From NCBI RefSeq assembly GCF_008831035.1, contig NZ_WAJR01000002.1, forward strand, positions 124,001 through 188,000: a DNA stretch of 64,000 nucleotides, written 5' to 3'. Shown piece by piece: positions 34,651 through 43,574 of this stretch. The translations under genes were made by a program, and so were the position numbers. This DNA comes from Ellagibacter isourolithinifaciens (GTDB taxonomy: Bacteria > Actinomycetota > Coriobacteriia > Coriobacteriales > Eggerthellaceae). Within the stretch, counting starts at the first letter, position 1. Each line of letters starts with the position of its first letter. The notes under the pieces are model-generated. The model made no database searches and was not told where the DNA came from. It saw only the letters and a list, made by a program, of their open reading frames with translations.

Positions 34651-35656
34651 TCGCCCAGGTGATTCCGCGCGCCATGCGAAGCGCGGGTTCTTTAAAGTGG
34701 TTGCCGGGATTCGACTCGAATTGCGTCGGTACCCCCTTGCTGCGAAATGCGGCTACAACCTCGTCCGTTCCCGTTGCAACGTTGCGCAGAAGTCGGCTTG
34801 GGGTCTTCGCTTCCTTGCTGCCAAGCGAGAAATACGCGCAGTCGATTGGACAGGCGAGTGGCGACTCGGCGACAAAGTGCGCGAAATCGGGATACCAAAG
34901 CGAGCCCGAAGCGCTTGCGATGCGGGAGAAGGCCGACGAGTTGAGTGCTGTCCAGGTGGCGAAAAGCCCTGCAAGCGAGTAGCCCGCGACGGTGCGGCAG
35001 ATGCGGGGACTGTTGGGTTTGCCGCATTCCCGTTCGACCTGGGGAATGATTTCTTCTTCCAACAAGCGAAGCTGGTCTTGGGCGCGTCCCGCAAAGGGGA
35101 CATCGTCGGCAAACAAGCCGGGGCATTTCCAAGGCGTAAGGTCGTCGTTCCAGCAGGCGGGCTTGATGGCGACGAGCGTGAACGGTGGGCAGTCGATGTG
35201 CTGGCATTCACTGAGGATGTCAAGGCCGTCGCCGTCGTAAACATGCAGGTAAACGATGTGACTGAGGCAGTTTCCGTCGTCGCCGATACGGTTGTCGCAG
35301 TCGATACCGTCGTTGCCGCAGCTGTCGCCGATGTGGCTGTCTCGCATGTTGCGGTTGGCGTCGCCGCCGCCGTCCTCTTCGCCGCCTTCGCCAGCGCGAT
35401 TGCGCGCATTGCCCGAAGGTTGCGCAGGCCAAACGGTGACGCGCGCCCCTTGAACATCAAACGCGAACAGGGGCGTCGGGGTATATTCGGGACAGGCCGT
35501 TCCCACATTCGGGGTCGACGCCTCGCCATCTTTCACGGCAACCACTTTGGCCGAGGAGACGTTGGCGACAAGCGAAATAGAGCTCCCGCCCGCAAGCTCC
35601 CTTGCGCCCGCAGGATGATCTACGGGCGCAAGGGTGTCGTGTCTGCCTCGTCCCAT
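34625..35656 (-). CDS. Putative esterase (alpha/beta hydrolase, Fes/esterase-D-like)
   Basis: A 343-residue protein of the putative-esterase family. It shows a strand then IVYLHVYDGDG, the segment FTLVAIKPACWNDDLTPW, and the nucleophile elbow VAGYSLAGLFATW (Ser227). The C-terminal NPGNHFKEPALR probably supplies the catalytic His. Residues 82-130 are a Gly/Asp/Asn-rich insertion carrying repeated Gly-Asp and Cys residues (IGDSCGNDGIDCDNRIGDDG), encoded by imperfect 9-base repeats; this is unusual within such a fold. No signal peptide is evident. It starts 10 bases after prfC, in the same transcript. The substrate is unknown; siderophore or acyl-ester hydrolysis is possible. Confidence 0.8.
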   Translation of the reverse strand: MGRGRHDTLAPVDHPAGARELAGGSSISLVANVSSAKVVAVKDGEASTPNVGTACPEYTPTPLFAFDVQGARVTVWPAQPSGNARNRAGEGGEEDGGGDANRNMRDSHIGDSCGNDGIDCDNRIGDDGNCLSHIVYLHVYDGDGLDILSECQHIDCPPFTLVAIKPACWNDDLTPWKCPGLFADDVPFAGRAQDQLRLLEEEIIPQVERECGKPNSPRICRTVAGYSLAGLFATWTALNSSAFSRIASASGSLWYPDFAHFVAESPLACPIDCAYFSLGSKEAKTPSRLLRNVATGTDEVVAAFRSKGVPTQFESNPGNHFKEPALRMARGITWAISQQATNR

Positions 35657-35666
35657 CGCCGCCCCC

Positions 35667-37280
35667 TTAGATGGAGAAGTTGCCGACCTCAGAAAGCTCC
35701 AGGTCAGCGTTGCGCTCGCTCGCCCAATTCACGTTCCACGCGCTCGTGAACAGGAGCAGCTTGCGGCCGCGCATGTCCTCGACGCGCAGCGTGTCGCTTG
35801 TCAGGTTGAGCTTCGCGATGTCGTAGGTGGAAGGGTCGTTCAAGATCCAGCGAATCTCAGAATAGGGGAGCGCCTGCCTGCGCACCTCGACGCCGTATTC
35901 GCTTTTCAGGCGCTGTTCAAGCACGTCGAGCTGCAACACGCCGACGACGCCCACGATGACGCTTTCCATGCCGAAGCCCGGCTCGCGGAAAATCTGGATG
36001 GCGCCTTCTTGCGCGAGCTCTTCCATGCCTTTTACGAACTGTTTGCGCTTGAGCGTGTTCACCTGTGTGACGCGCGCGAAGATCTCGGGTGCGAACGTGG
36101 GGATTTCGGGGTACTGTACGCGGCATTTACCTGCACAAACAGTGTCGCCAATCGAGAAGATGCCTGGATCGAACAGTCCGACAATGTCGCCCGCGTACGC
36201 CTCGTCGACCGTCGCACGGTCGTCTGCCATAAGCGAGGTTCCTGTGGCGAGCTTCAGCTTTTTGCCGCCCTGCATGTGCATTGCGTCCATGCCACGCTCA
36301 AACTTGCCCGAGCAGATGCGCACGAAGGCGATGCGGTCGCGATGGTTTTTGTCCATGTTCGCCTGGATTTTGAAGACGAATCCCGAAAACTCGTCGCGCA
36401 TCGGGTCGACAGGATCGCCCGTGAGGCAGTCGGTGTAGGGAAGCGGCGTGGGGGTAAGACGCAGGAATTCTTTCAGGAACGGTTCGACGCCGAAGTTGGT
36501 GAGCGCGCTGCCGAAGAACACGGGGGAGAGCTTGCCAGTGCGCACTGCATCGAGGTCGAGCTCGTCACCTGCGCCGTCGAGCAGCTCGATGTCGTCGATG
36601 AGGTTCGCGTGGTTCGCCTCCCCGATAAGGTCGGCAAGTTCAGCGTCGCCGAGCTCGGCCTCGATTTCCGCAACTTTCTTGGTGGCGTTGGCGTGCCCGT
36701 CGCCCTCGAAGGCGATGACGCGGCGGGTCTGGCGGTCGAACACTCCGCGGAAGTTCTGTCCGCAGCCGATCGGCCAGTTCATGGGGTAGGTGCCGATGCC
36801 GAGCACCGTTTCAATCTCCTCCATGAGGTCGAACGGGTCGCGCGTCTCGCGGTCGAGCTTGTTCACGAACGTGAAGATGGGGATATGGCGCAACGTGCAC
36901 ACCTTGAAGAGCTTCTTCGTCTGCGCCTCGACGCCCTTTGCGCCGTCGATGACCATGACCGCGGCGTCCGCAGCCATGAGCGTGCGGTAGGTGTCTTCCG
37001 AAAAGTCCTGGTGGCCAGGGGTGTCGAGAATGTTAACGCAATAGCCGTCATAGGAGAACTGCAGCACCGAGGAGGTCACGGAGATACCGCGCTGCTTCTC
37101 GATGTCCATCCAGTCGGACACGGCGTGTTTCGAGCTGGACTTGCCTTTGACCGAGCCTGCGGTCTGGATGCTGCCGGTGTAGAGCAGGAGCTTCTCGGTG
37201 AGGGTCGTCTTGCCCGCGTCGGGGTGCGAGATGATGGCGAAGGTGCGCCGTGAGGAAATCTGATCCGTTAGGGTCGACAT
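35667..37280 (-). CDS. prfC: Peptide chain release factor 3
   Basis: GTPase that recycles release factors 1 and 2 from the ribosome after termination. The 537-residue protein has the translational GTPase domain at the N-terminus: P-loop SHPDAGKTTLTEKLL, GSVKGKSSSKHAVSDW (the RF3-specific insert distinguishing it from EF-G), switch II DTPGHQDFSEDTYRTL, and NKLDRE. The RF3 C-terminal domains contain GVVGVLQLDVLEQRLKSEYG. ATG 37280 was chosen because MSTLTDQISSRRTF matches the family start; in-frame sequence further upstream does not. A weak GAGAAAG site precedes it. The esterase gene follows closely. Confidence 0.96.
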   Translation of the reverse strand: MSTLTDQISSRRTFAIISHPDAGKTTLTEKLLLYTGSIQTAGSVKGKSSSKHAVSDWMDIEKQRGISVTSSVLQFSYDGYCVNILDTPGHQDFSEDTYRTLMAADAAVMVIDGAKGVEAQTKKLFKVCTLRHIPIFTFVNKLDRETRDPFDLMEEIETVLGIGTYPMNWPIGCGQNFRGVFDRQTRRVIAFEGDGHANATKKVAEIEAELGDAELADLIGEANHANLIDDIELLDGAGDELDLDAVRTGKLSPVFFGSALTNFGVEPFLKEFLRLTPTPLPYTDCLTGDPVDPMRDEFSGFVFKIQANMDKNHRDRIAFVRICSGKFERGMDAMHMQGGKKLKLATGTSLMADDRATVDEAYAGDIVGLFDPGIFSIGDTVCAGKCRVQYPEIPTFAPEIFARVTQVNTLKRKQFVKGMEELAQEGAIQIFREPGFGMESVIVGVVGVLQLDVLEQRLKSEYGVEVRRQALPYSEIRWILNDPSTYDIAKLNLTSDTLRVEDMRGRKLLLFTSAWNVNWASERNADLELSEVGNFSI

Positions 37281-37581
37281 GCTGGTTCTTTCTCGTGCTC
37301 GGAAATGAAATGCCCTGCTCGCGCGGATTGCGAGCGCGGTGCTCGGCGGGCGCACAGGGCGACAAACTCATATTGTACTATTCCCGCGCACGAGGTAGCG
37401 CGCATTCACGCAGATGACAAGGGGCCGCGGGTGGAGCGTATCGCGAGGCGGGAAGGCGGGCGATACGCGCGAGGGGATGCGGGCGCGAGTCCGAGTGGCG
37501 CGCGGGGGTGCGGACGCGAAGGCGGCCGATGCGCGAGGCGCAATGAGGCGCGGGCCCCCGCGCCGTCGGGTGGCTTATGTG
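37281..37581. other. GC-rich intergenic stretch
   Basis: About 300 bases between prfC and the LOG-family gene. The sequence is dominated by degenerate GCGCGAG/GGCG runs and no gene, terminator with a U-tract or regulatory dyad could be supported. Confidence 0.5.
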
Positions 37582-38115
37582 CTAGCGACCTAAGATGCCC
37601 TTCACATCGTTAAGGTTGCTTGCAAAGTGGACGTGCTTCAGGCGCTCGGGGGCGGAGAATCCCTTCTCAATCATGAGGTTGATCTGGGCTTTCAGGTGGT
37701 TGTAATAGCCATCCAAGTTGTAGATGATGCAGGGCGCGTTCAAGTGCGAAAGCGAGAGCATCGACATGACCTCTGACACTTCCTCAAGCGTGCCTGAGCC
37801 GCCGGGGAAGGCGATGAACGCGTCGCCGAGCTCGATCATCTTCGCTTTCCGATCGGCCATGGTATCGGTCACGATGAGCTGCGTGATAGTGTCGAGCTGC
37901 ACGGCTTGGTCGATGAAGAACTGAGGCTCGACGCCGGTGACCTGGGCGCCTGCGTCGAGCGCGCTCTCTGCGAGAATCCCCATGAGCCCGACCTTCGATC
38001 CGCCGTAGACAAGGTTGTTGCCGCTTTTCCCGATCCATGCGCCCAGCTCACGGGCTGATTCGGCGATGGACGGGTCGTTGCCTTCATTTGCTCCCAGGTA
38101 GACGGTGATGTTCAT
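37582..38115 (-). CDS. LOG-family protein (cytokinin riboside 5'-monophosphate phosphoribohydrolase-like)
   Basis: A 177-residue Rossmann-fold protein with the LOG signature PGGSGTLEEV (residues about 107-116) preceded by DRKAKMIELGDAFIAF, and an N-terminal VYLGANEGNDPSI. Plant and bacterial homologues split nucleoside 5'-monophosphates to free base and ribose 5-phosphate; the physiological role in bacteria is often nucleotide salvage. ATG 38115 follows GGAGAGGAA. An overlapping longer frame through 38643 is not coding. The gene appears monocistronic. Confidence 0.9.
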   Translation of the reverse strand: MNITVYLGANEGNDPSIAESARELGAWIGKSGNNLVYGGSKVGLMGILAESALDAGAQVTGVEPQFFIDQAVQLDTITQLIVTDTMADRKAKMIELGDAFIAFPGGSGTLEEVSEVMSMLSLSHLNAPCIIYNLDGYYNHLKAQINLMIEKGFSAPERLKHVHFASNLNDVKGILGR

Positions 38116-38234
38116 GGGTTCCTCTCCGCGTGCTTGTTTGTGTCGAGGAAGATTATAGCGAAGGCGAAGGCAAGCGATGAGGGGCGCGTGGGGAAGCCTA
38201 CGATGAAGGGCGCACGGCGCGACCCCGCGATTCC

Positions 38235-38909
38235 CTAAAGGTCTTTCGCCTGGAAGATTCGGATGCTGATAAAACAGCTTGCGGCGTAGATGTCGAGGGC
38301 GACGATGATGAGGGCAATGAACAGAGGCCAGCTGTACGTGTCGATCCACGCGAGGACCGATTGCATGACGTCGGGGGCGAGGAAGTTCGTCAGGATGACG
38401 ACGTCGATACACCCCGCCAGGATGAACACGCACATGAGATAGCGTATTCCCTTCGTGTTGCCGAATTTCACAAGGAATGGTTCGACGATAGCGGCGATGA
38501 TGAGGACAGCCATCGTGGCGGCGACGCTCGATGAGATAATCTCGATCGGCCCGGCTGCCTCGAAGCCTTCGAGAAAACGGGGAAGCGTCCCGTTGAGCAC
38601 GATGCCGAGTGCCGAAGCGCAAACGACGACGGCGGCGGCGCATGCCAAGATGGTCGCATAGCGGCTCGTGATGATGTCGCGGCGCGCAAAGGGGAGTGCG
38701 GCACGGTAGCGCAGCCAGCCGTTTTGGTCGTCATACCCCATGAGCGAGAACATGATGAGCATCGGTGTCATGGCGCACACGACTGCGGCGGCGCCCGCTG
38801 CGCTCTCCATCGTCCAGCATATGAAGACGAACACGAATGCGAGGATGCCGATGAAGCTGAGGACGAAGGTGCGCACAATAGCAAGTTCGGAGAGGAAGGC
38901 GGCTTTCAT
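38235..38909 (-). CDS. ABC-2 type membrane permease
   Basis: A 224-residue protein with six hydrophobic helices, from TFVLSFIGILAFVFVFICW to the C-terminal PLFIALIIVALDIYAASCFI. A cytoplasmic segment DDQNGWLRYRAALPFARRDI is typical of ABC-2 exporters paired with YtrB-like ATPases. Its ATG shares one base with the stop of the upstream ATPase gene (TGATG), so both are translationally coupled parts of one exporter. Together with the GntR regulator the unit resembles the YtrA-regulated ABC operons that respond to cell-wall stress. The transported compound is unknown. Confidence 0.85.
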   Translation of the reverse strand: MKAAFLSELAIVRTFVLSFIGILAFVFVFICWTMESAAGAAAVVCAMTPMLIMFSLMGYDDQNGWLRYRAALPFARRDIITSRYATILACAAAVVVCASALGIVLNGTLPRFLEGFEAAGPIEIISSSVAATMAVLIIAAIVEPFLVKFGNTKGIRYLMCVFILAGCIDVVILTNFLAPDVMQSVLAWIDTYSWPLFIALIIVALDIYAASCFISIRIFQAKDL

Positions 38910-39787
38910 CAGTTGTTTCCTTTCAGGATAAAATGCAGGTAGTCGTCGATGGAGGTGCGGTCGCAGGGCACTTCGGGGAATGCTTCGGCGAATTCGAAGC
39001 GGTTGGGAACGAGGACATCGCAGCTGAACTCACGCTTTGCAGCTCGAGCGCCATCAACGCATGCGAGAATCCGTTGTTCCTGTTCAGCTGTACAATGCGC
39101 GATACCGGCAACATCGGTTATCTGCTCGCGCGGCATGTCGAAGATGATGCTGCCCGCGTCGATGCCCACCACGCGATCGGCGATGCGTTCCAAATCGCTT
39201 GTGATGTGGCTCGAAAGTAGCACGCCGCGATCGCCGGTCGAGGCGTAATCGCGCAGCTCATCGAGCAGCTCGTCGCGAGCGAGCGGGTCGAGCCCTGCGG
39301 TCGCCTCGTCGAGGATGAGCAAATCGGCGTCGTGCGAGAGCGCGCAGGCGAGCTGCAGCTTCATGCCCATGCCGCGAGAGAGCGACTTCATCTTCTTCTT
39401 CGGCTCGAGCCCAAATCGCTCGATTAGCGCTTCAAAGCACGTGCTATCCCAGGTGGGAAAGGCGGGCGCGATGCATGTCCCCACTTGGGACACCGTAATC
39501 TCGGAGGGGTAGGGGCACGTGTCGAACACGACGCCGACGCGGGAGCGAAGCCGCCGCACGTCGGCGTCGGGGGTGTCGGCGGCAAGGGGTTCGCCGAACA
39601 GCGCCGCATACCCGGAATCGAGCTTCAAAAGGCCGAGCGCGGCACGTATCAGCGTGGTCTTTCCCGCGCCGTTCGCGCCGACGAGGCCGACGATTTCCCC
39701 TGATCCAATGGAGAGATTGGCGTTTCGAAGCGAGAAGGAGTCGCTCACCTGGCGGCTCGCGTCGCGTATCTCGAGAAGGTTTGACAT
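38909..39787 (-). CDS. ABC transporter ATP-binding protein
   Basis: A 292-residue ATPase with Walker A GANGAGKTTLIRAALG, the signature sequence SRGMGMKLQLACAL, Walker B LLILDEATAGLDPLARDELL and the switch His in VLLSSHITSDLERIADRV. The C-terminal 80 residues beyond the core are a variable domain. The start is ATG 39787, where MSNLLEIRDASRQ begins the nucleotide-binding fold, preceded by AAAGGAA. It energises the ABC-2 permease encoded immediately downstream. Confidence 0.95.
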   Translation of the reverse strand: MSNLLEIRDASRQVSDSFSLRNANLSIGSGEIVGLVGANGAGKTTLIRAALGLLKLDSGYAALFGEPLAADTPDADVRRLRSRVGVVFDTCPYPSEITVSQVGTCIAPAFPTWDSTCFEALIERFGLEPKKKMKSLSRGMGMKLQLACALSHDADLLILDEATAGLDPLARDELLDELRDYASTGDRGVLLSSHITSDLERIADRVVGIDAGSIIFDMPREQITDVAGIAHCTAEQEQRILACVDGARAAKREFSCDVLVPNRFEFAEAFPEVPCDRTSIDDYLHFILKGNN

Positions 39788-39845
39788 GGGCGTTCCTTTT
39801 CCTTTCATCTGGTAGATCGCTTTCACGTGCGCGTTGATCGCGGCT

Positions 39846-40226
39846 TCATTCGAGATCCTCGGGAGCAACGAGGTCGAGCATGTCGTGCAGCTCGGCCCGT
39901 GAAACCCCCAGCTCAGCTGCCTGTTCGCCCGCTTGCGCGAGCAGTTCCTCAACTTGACGCAGGCGCCTTTCGCGTAGAAGCTCGTGGTTCCCCGCGGCTA
40001 CGAAGCTGCCCTTTCCCTGCACGGTTGCGATAAATCCTTCGGCCTCCAAGTCAGAGTACGCGCGCTTGGTGGTTATCACGCTGACGCCGAGGCCGTTCGC
40101 GAGCGCGCGGATGGAGGGAAGTTTCTCCCCGCTTGGAAGCGAGCCCGACAGAATCTGGGCTTTCATCTGCGAGGTTATCTGCTCGTAGATGGGCTTGTCG
40201 CTCGAGTTGGATAGGATGATGTCCAC
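39846..40226 (-). CDS. GntR-family regulator (YtrA subfamily) of the ABC operon
   Basis: A 126-residue protein with the GntR winged helix (PIYEQITSQMKAQILSGSLP, then GEKLPSIRALANGLGVSVIT, then KRAYSDLEAEGFI) and a short helical tail without a ligand-binding fold. It is the first gene of a unit with the ABC exporter genes, which begin 58 bases downstream. The start is GTG 40226, with AAGGA eight bases upstream. The promoter contains AT-rich dyads likely to be its own operator. Confidence 0.92.
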   Translation of the reverse strand: MDIILSNSSDKPIYEQITSQMKAQILSGSLPSGEKLPSIRALANGLGVSVITTKRAYSDLEAEGFIATVQGKGSFVAAGNHELLRERRLRQVEELLAQAGEQAAELGVSRAELHDMLDLVAPEDLE

Positions 40227-40240
40227 GGTGAGTCCTTACG

Positions 40241-40280
40241 TGTGTATATCTGGTAAGCATAGTATATATACACTATACAC
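40241..40280. promoter_or_regulatory. AT-rich dyad region upstream of the GntR-ABC operon
   Basis: GTGTATATC near 40242 and the stretch ATAGTATATATACACTAT at 40259-40276 form overlapping near-palindromes in an otherwise GC-rich area. On the minus strand TATAGT and TATACT-like boxes are included. Position and symmetry fit autoregulation by the GntR protein. Confidence 0.5.
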
Positions 40281-40422
40281 AGTTACACAAGCACGATTTT
40301 GGACTTTTCTGAAATTTGATGAAAGGGCCAAGCTGGCTGCTCGAGTGCAAGTCCCACGCTAGTTGACGCGCCCCTCGGTCTCAGATTGAGATCGCTCGCG
40401 CATGACCTGGGGTAACGTGGCG

Positions 40423-41562
40423 CTATGGATTGCAGCTTCTGCAGGGCGTGTATCCCTCGTCGATCAGCGTCTGACGCAACCCGGTGAACTCCTCTTTGTT
40501 GGAAGGGGACATGGACTGCACGCTGTCGCACTCGGGACGATGGAATTTGTGGCTCCTCTTGTTCAGAATGTACGTTTGCTGTTCGGTGGTGCTCGCGGAA
40601 GAAGACGAGTCGCCGCTCGTTTTCGCGTCCGAGGAACCGGATGGCGCCGCCTGCGTGCTGCTGCTTGTATCTGATGATCCGCTCGTGCCCGAAGCGCCCG
40701 CCTCGCCCTTGCTCGCCGCATATTGAGAAAGCGCCGCGTCGGTGCCCGTGCCGCGGGTCGTGGTTGTCTCACCCTTGGTCTTCACGGCGGGAACCTCGCT
40801 CGACTCCCAGTTATCGCCCGTCACGTAGTCGATTTTCACGCCGGGCTCCACGTTGTAAACGAAGACGTTGAAGCGTATGGTCTGCCCGCCGTCTTCCACA
40901 GATTCCGCTTCCATCTGAACCCCTCGCGCCACCAGGTCGTTCGCTGCAAAGAGCGGGGTCACGCGATAGAGGACATGGTTGTTCGTGCGGCGGACGTAGT
41001 TGCCCACCAAATCCTCGTAATAGGTCATCCCCACGGCGTTCATCGTGTGCGTACCGGTGATGAGGTTACGCTCGTTGGCGTCCTCGCCGCACAGCTGGTG
41101 CGCAATGAGATGGCTGCGGTTGTAGAGCATCTCGTGGTCGACGAAGCTGTAGCGATGCTGGACCCAGCCCGAAGGGTGAACCTGCGAGATGTCGCCGCGT
41201 TCGGCATTGGAGACGGTCTCGGGTCCGATAAGGCCTGCCGCCGTGCCGCAGCGCCCCTCGAAGTCGAGCTCGCTGAATTCCATGAACGATCCGCGCGCTG
41301 CGTCATCGGCGGAGAATCCAGGCTGTCCCTTGTTGACGTCGATGCAGAGTGCGCCTGAGTACTCGGGGATATCGGATAGCTTCGCGGCGGCACTGCCTGC
41401 GGAAACTTGCTGCGAGCTTGCTGCGATATTCCCGTTTTCGGTACTTTCGATGCCTGCGCACCCGCTAAGCGAGGGAAGGCACAGGCTCATTGTCAGAAGC
41501 AGGGAGGCAAGCGTGCGGACAAGGCGCTCGCGTGCGGGGGAGGTGGTTTGCTGCGTTTGCAA
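40423..41562 (-). CDS. Secreted DNA/RNA non-specific endonuclease with C-terminal Cys/His motif
   Basis: A 379-residue protein. A signal peptide with lipobox (SLCLPSLSGC, Cys35) suggests a lipoprotein. Residues about 55-255 are the DNA/RNA non-specific endonuclease fold, with the beta-beta-alpha metal motif YNRSHLIAHQLCGEDANERN (catalytic His) and TGTHTMNAVGM. A Ser/Thr/Ala/Gly-rich linker follows. The last 50 residues have the spacing SHKFHRPECDSV...TPCRSCN, resembling zinc-binding tails found on some secreted coriobacterial nucleases. It is probably used to degrade extracellular nucleic acid. No partner gene is adjacent. Confidence 0.85.
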   Translation of the reverse strand: MQTQQTTSPARERLVRTLASLLLTMSLCLPSLSGCAGIESTENGNIAASSQQVSAGSAAAKLSDIPEYSGALCIDVNKGQPGFSADDAARGSFMEFSELDFEGRCGTAAGLIGPETVSNAERGDISQVHPSGWVQHRYSFVDHEMLYNRSHLIAHQLCGEDANERNLITGTHTMNAVGMTYYEDLVGNYVRRTNNHVLYRVTPLFAANDLVARGVQMEAESVEDGGQTIRFNVFVYNVEPGVKIDYVTGDNWESSEVPAVKTKGETTTTRGTGTDAALSQYAASKGEAGASGTSGSSDTSSSTQAAPSGSSDAKTSGDSSSSASTTEQQTYILNKRSHKFHRPECDSVQSMSPSNKEEFTGLRQTLIDEGYTPCRSCNP

Positions 41563-41824
41563 GGGGACGTCCTTCCGTCAACGGGGCATGTCGTGAATGG
41601 CACGCCGCTGCCTCATGATACCCGATACAGGCCACCCGAACGCGAGGGCTGTTCGCGGTTTCTGCCCTCGCTTCTCGTTTGCGTTGCAAGCGGCGGCGAG
41701 GGGCGCGAGAGGCGTTTCGGAAAACTCTTCCAGTTGGGCTTCGACTGTCCGAAAGCATGGACAGACTGGTTCGTACGCACGTTCTACAATGGCACCAATC
41801 GAGAAAACGACGGGAGGCACACGC

Positions 41825-42451
41825 ATGGCATTGCAAGGCGCGCATCAGCTCTTTGGCGACACGGACGAATCGTCGTGTGTTCCCGATGCGGCGTGCGCGC
41901 TCGAAAGGTCGGGTGCGCGCGGGGCATCGGATGAGCCCGCCGTGCCCGATGCGGCGTGCGCGATTGGAATGCTGGGCGAGGCTTGCAAGCTCAAAGCGTC
42001 GTGGATGCTGGATGCACCGTCTTCTCCCGAGGTTTTCCCCTTGGGCGATTATTTGGCTGACGCTTTTATAGCCTGGGATTTCTACGCTGACGCGCCGATT
42101 CCCGATGCGCCTTTCGTCCTGCGTTTCTCCGAAGGAGATCTCGTGGCATATCGGGCGCTGGACGGCGAGCTTGCTGTCTGGGCGGGAGCGGTGGACACCT
42201 CGCTTCCGCCTGCCAGTTTGCGGCGCGACATCGAAGACCGCTGTCCCGCGTGGGTCGTTGCGGGACCCCTCTCTTGCGCGTTTGGCCAGCGTGCTTGCCG
42301 GGTTTTCCGCGCAGCAAAAGATGAATACGTCATCGAGCTGGAAGAGTGCAATATCTGTCTATTGCTTGAGGGCAGCATGGTTCAAGCCGCTGTCTGCGAG
42401 CCGAGGATGTTGGCGGCAGCTGCTTACTCTTCGAGGAGGAAGCGCAGGTAA
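41825..42451 (+). CDS. Hypothetical acidic protein
   Basis: I do not recognise this 208-residue protein. ATG 41825 follows GGGAGG and is the first good start; upstream in-frame sequence lies in the promoter region of the divergent nuclease gene. The N-terminal third contains a repeated Val-Pro-Asp-Ala-Ala-Cys-Ala motif (about residues 20 and 41) and is low complexity. The rest looks globular: YLADAFIAWDFYADAPIPDA, then FSEGDLVAYRALDGELAVW and KDEYVIELEECNICLLLEG. No membrane segment or signal peptide is apparent. Its end overlaps the WYL regulator gene on the other strand by 28 bases. Confidence 0.6.
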   Translation: MALQGAHQLFGDTDESSCVPDAACALERSGARGASDEPAVPDAACAIGMLGEACKLKASWMLDAPSSPEVFPLGDYLADAFIAWDFYADAPIPDAPFVLRFSEGDLVAYRALDGELAVWAGAVDTSLPPASLRRDIEDRCPAWVVAGPLSCAFGQRACRVFRAAKDEYVIELEECNICLLLEGSMVQAAVCEPRMLAAAAYSSRRKRR

Positions 42452-43407
42452 TCGCGGTATTCCTCGACGAGGCTCTGCGGGGCCGCGATGCTCACGGCGC
42501 GGCCCATGCTTGCGACCCAACCGAAGAATTGCTGGCTCTTGCACACCTTCACCCGCGCCCGTACCTGCTGCCCGTCGAAGGGAAGGAAGGTCGCGCCCTT
42601 GCCGAAGCGGTCAGTGATGATCTCGACCTTGTCGGGGTCGACGGTCAGCTCGCAGGCGACCTCCTCGCCGTTAAACCGTCCGAACATGACGACTTTCCCC
42701 TGGTCGAAGGCGTAATTGGCAATCTCTTCGTTGCGGGTGGCTGGCGTATCTCGCTCGACGCTCACCTTCGCCATGCGGTCGAGCCGGTACTCGGTGAGAT
42801 TGGCGTGGTGGTCGTTCCATGCGGTCAGGTAGTAGAACCCGTCGTCGTAGGAGATGGCCACGGGGGTTACCTCGTGGCGCTTGCCCTCGCGCGTTTCGTG
42901 GGGCTTGCCGTCTGCGCCGATCTTGCGGTAGGCGAACGCTACTTTGCAGCGCAGGCGAAGGGCCTCGTGGATGGCGTCGACGGTCGAGAGCACGCTCTCG
43001 CTTTTCGACTTGATGCGTCCTTCGACGTGGATGCGGCGGTCGAGAAGCGCCTGCTCGCGGTTGGTGGCGAGTTGCTTGATGTTGGTGATGAGCATGCGAG
43101 CCTGCCGCTCGGTGATAGCGCGGCACGATTGAACGGCGTCGACCATGAGCATGAGCTCTTCAAGGGTAAAATCTCGTCGTTCGATGGCATATTCCACGGG
43201 GTTGCGCTGGTAGGTTTTGATGTCGATATCGAAGTCGCGCAGCGTCTTGATGTCGTCGTAGATGCTTTTGCGTTCTGCAGATATCCCATACGAAGCAAGC
43301 CGCTCGATAATCTGCGTCATGGAAAGGCCGTGCTCGGCGTCGGTTTCCTCCTGAAGGATCTTCCAGAGATAGAGAACCTTGAGCTTCGCCTTGCTGTTGT
43401 ACGCCAT
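42424..43407 (-). CDS. WYL-domain transcriptional regulator
   Basis: A 327-residue regulator. An N-terminal winged helix (KLKVLYLWKILQEETDAEHG, then QIIERLASYGISAERKSIYD) is followed by the WYL domain: EVTPVAISYDDGFYYLTAWN (Phe-Tyr-Tyr-Leu in place of Trp-Tyr-Leu), TEYRLDRMAKV, and the WCX C-terminus ending EYRDYLRFLLEE. WYL domains sense nucleotide-like ligands and often regulate DNA-damage or defence genes. The start is ATG 43407. The divergent HIRAN gene and the GTCCG-ATAGTA-CGGAC dyad between them suggest it controls that gene. Confidence 0.9.
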   Translation of the reverse strand: MAYNSKAKLKVLYLWKILQEETDAEHGLSMTQIIERLASYGISAERKSIYDDIKTLRDFDIDIKTYQRNPVEYAIERRDFTLEELMLMVDAVQSCRAITERQARMLITNIKQLATNREQALLDRRIHVEGRIKSKSESVLSTVDAIHEALRLRCKVAFAYRKIGADGKPHETREGKRHEVTPVAISYDDGFYYLTAWNDHHANLTEYRLDRMAKVSVERDTPATRNEEIANYAFDQGKVVMFGRFNGEEVACELTVDPDKVEIITDRFGKGATFLPFDGQQVRARVKVCKSQQFFGWVASMGRAVSIAAPQSLVEEYRDYLRFLLEE

Positions 43408-43490
43408 AACAGTCGCTTTCTCGAGGGGCGCAATAACGATATGCTCCCTTATTGTAGCAGATGGGAAGAAGAGTGTCCCATAGTTTCCGT

Positions 43491-43506
43491 GTCCGATAGT
43501 ACGGAC
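43491..43506. promoter_or_regulatory. Dyad GTCCG-N6-CGGAC between the WYL and HIRAN genes
   Basis: A perfect 5-bp inverted repeat with a 6-base spacer lies in the divergent promoter region. TTGTCG and TACATT, 18 bases apart, follow on the plus strand toward the HIRAN gene. It is a candidate operator of the WYL regulator. Confidence 0.4.
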
Positions 43507-43574
43507 AGGCATATTTTGTCGGCCTGATAGAGTGACAACTACATTGATAAGGGACTGAAGAGGAGAAGGAAAGG

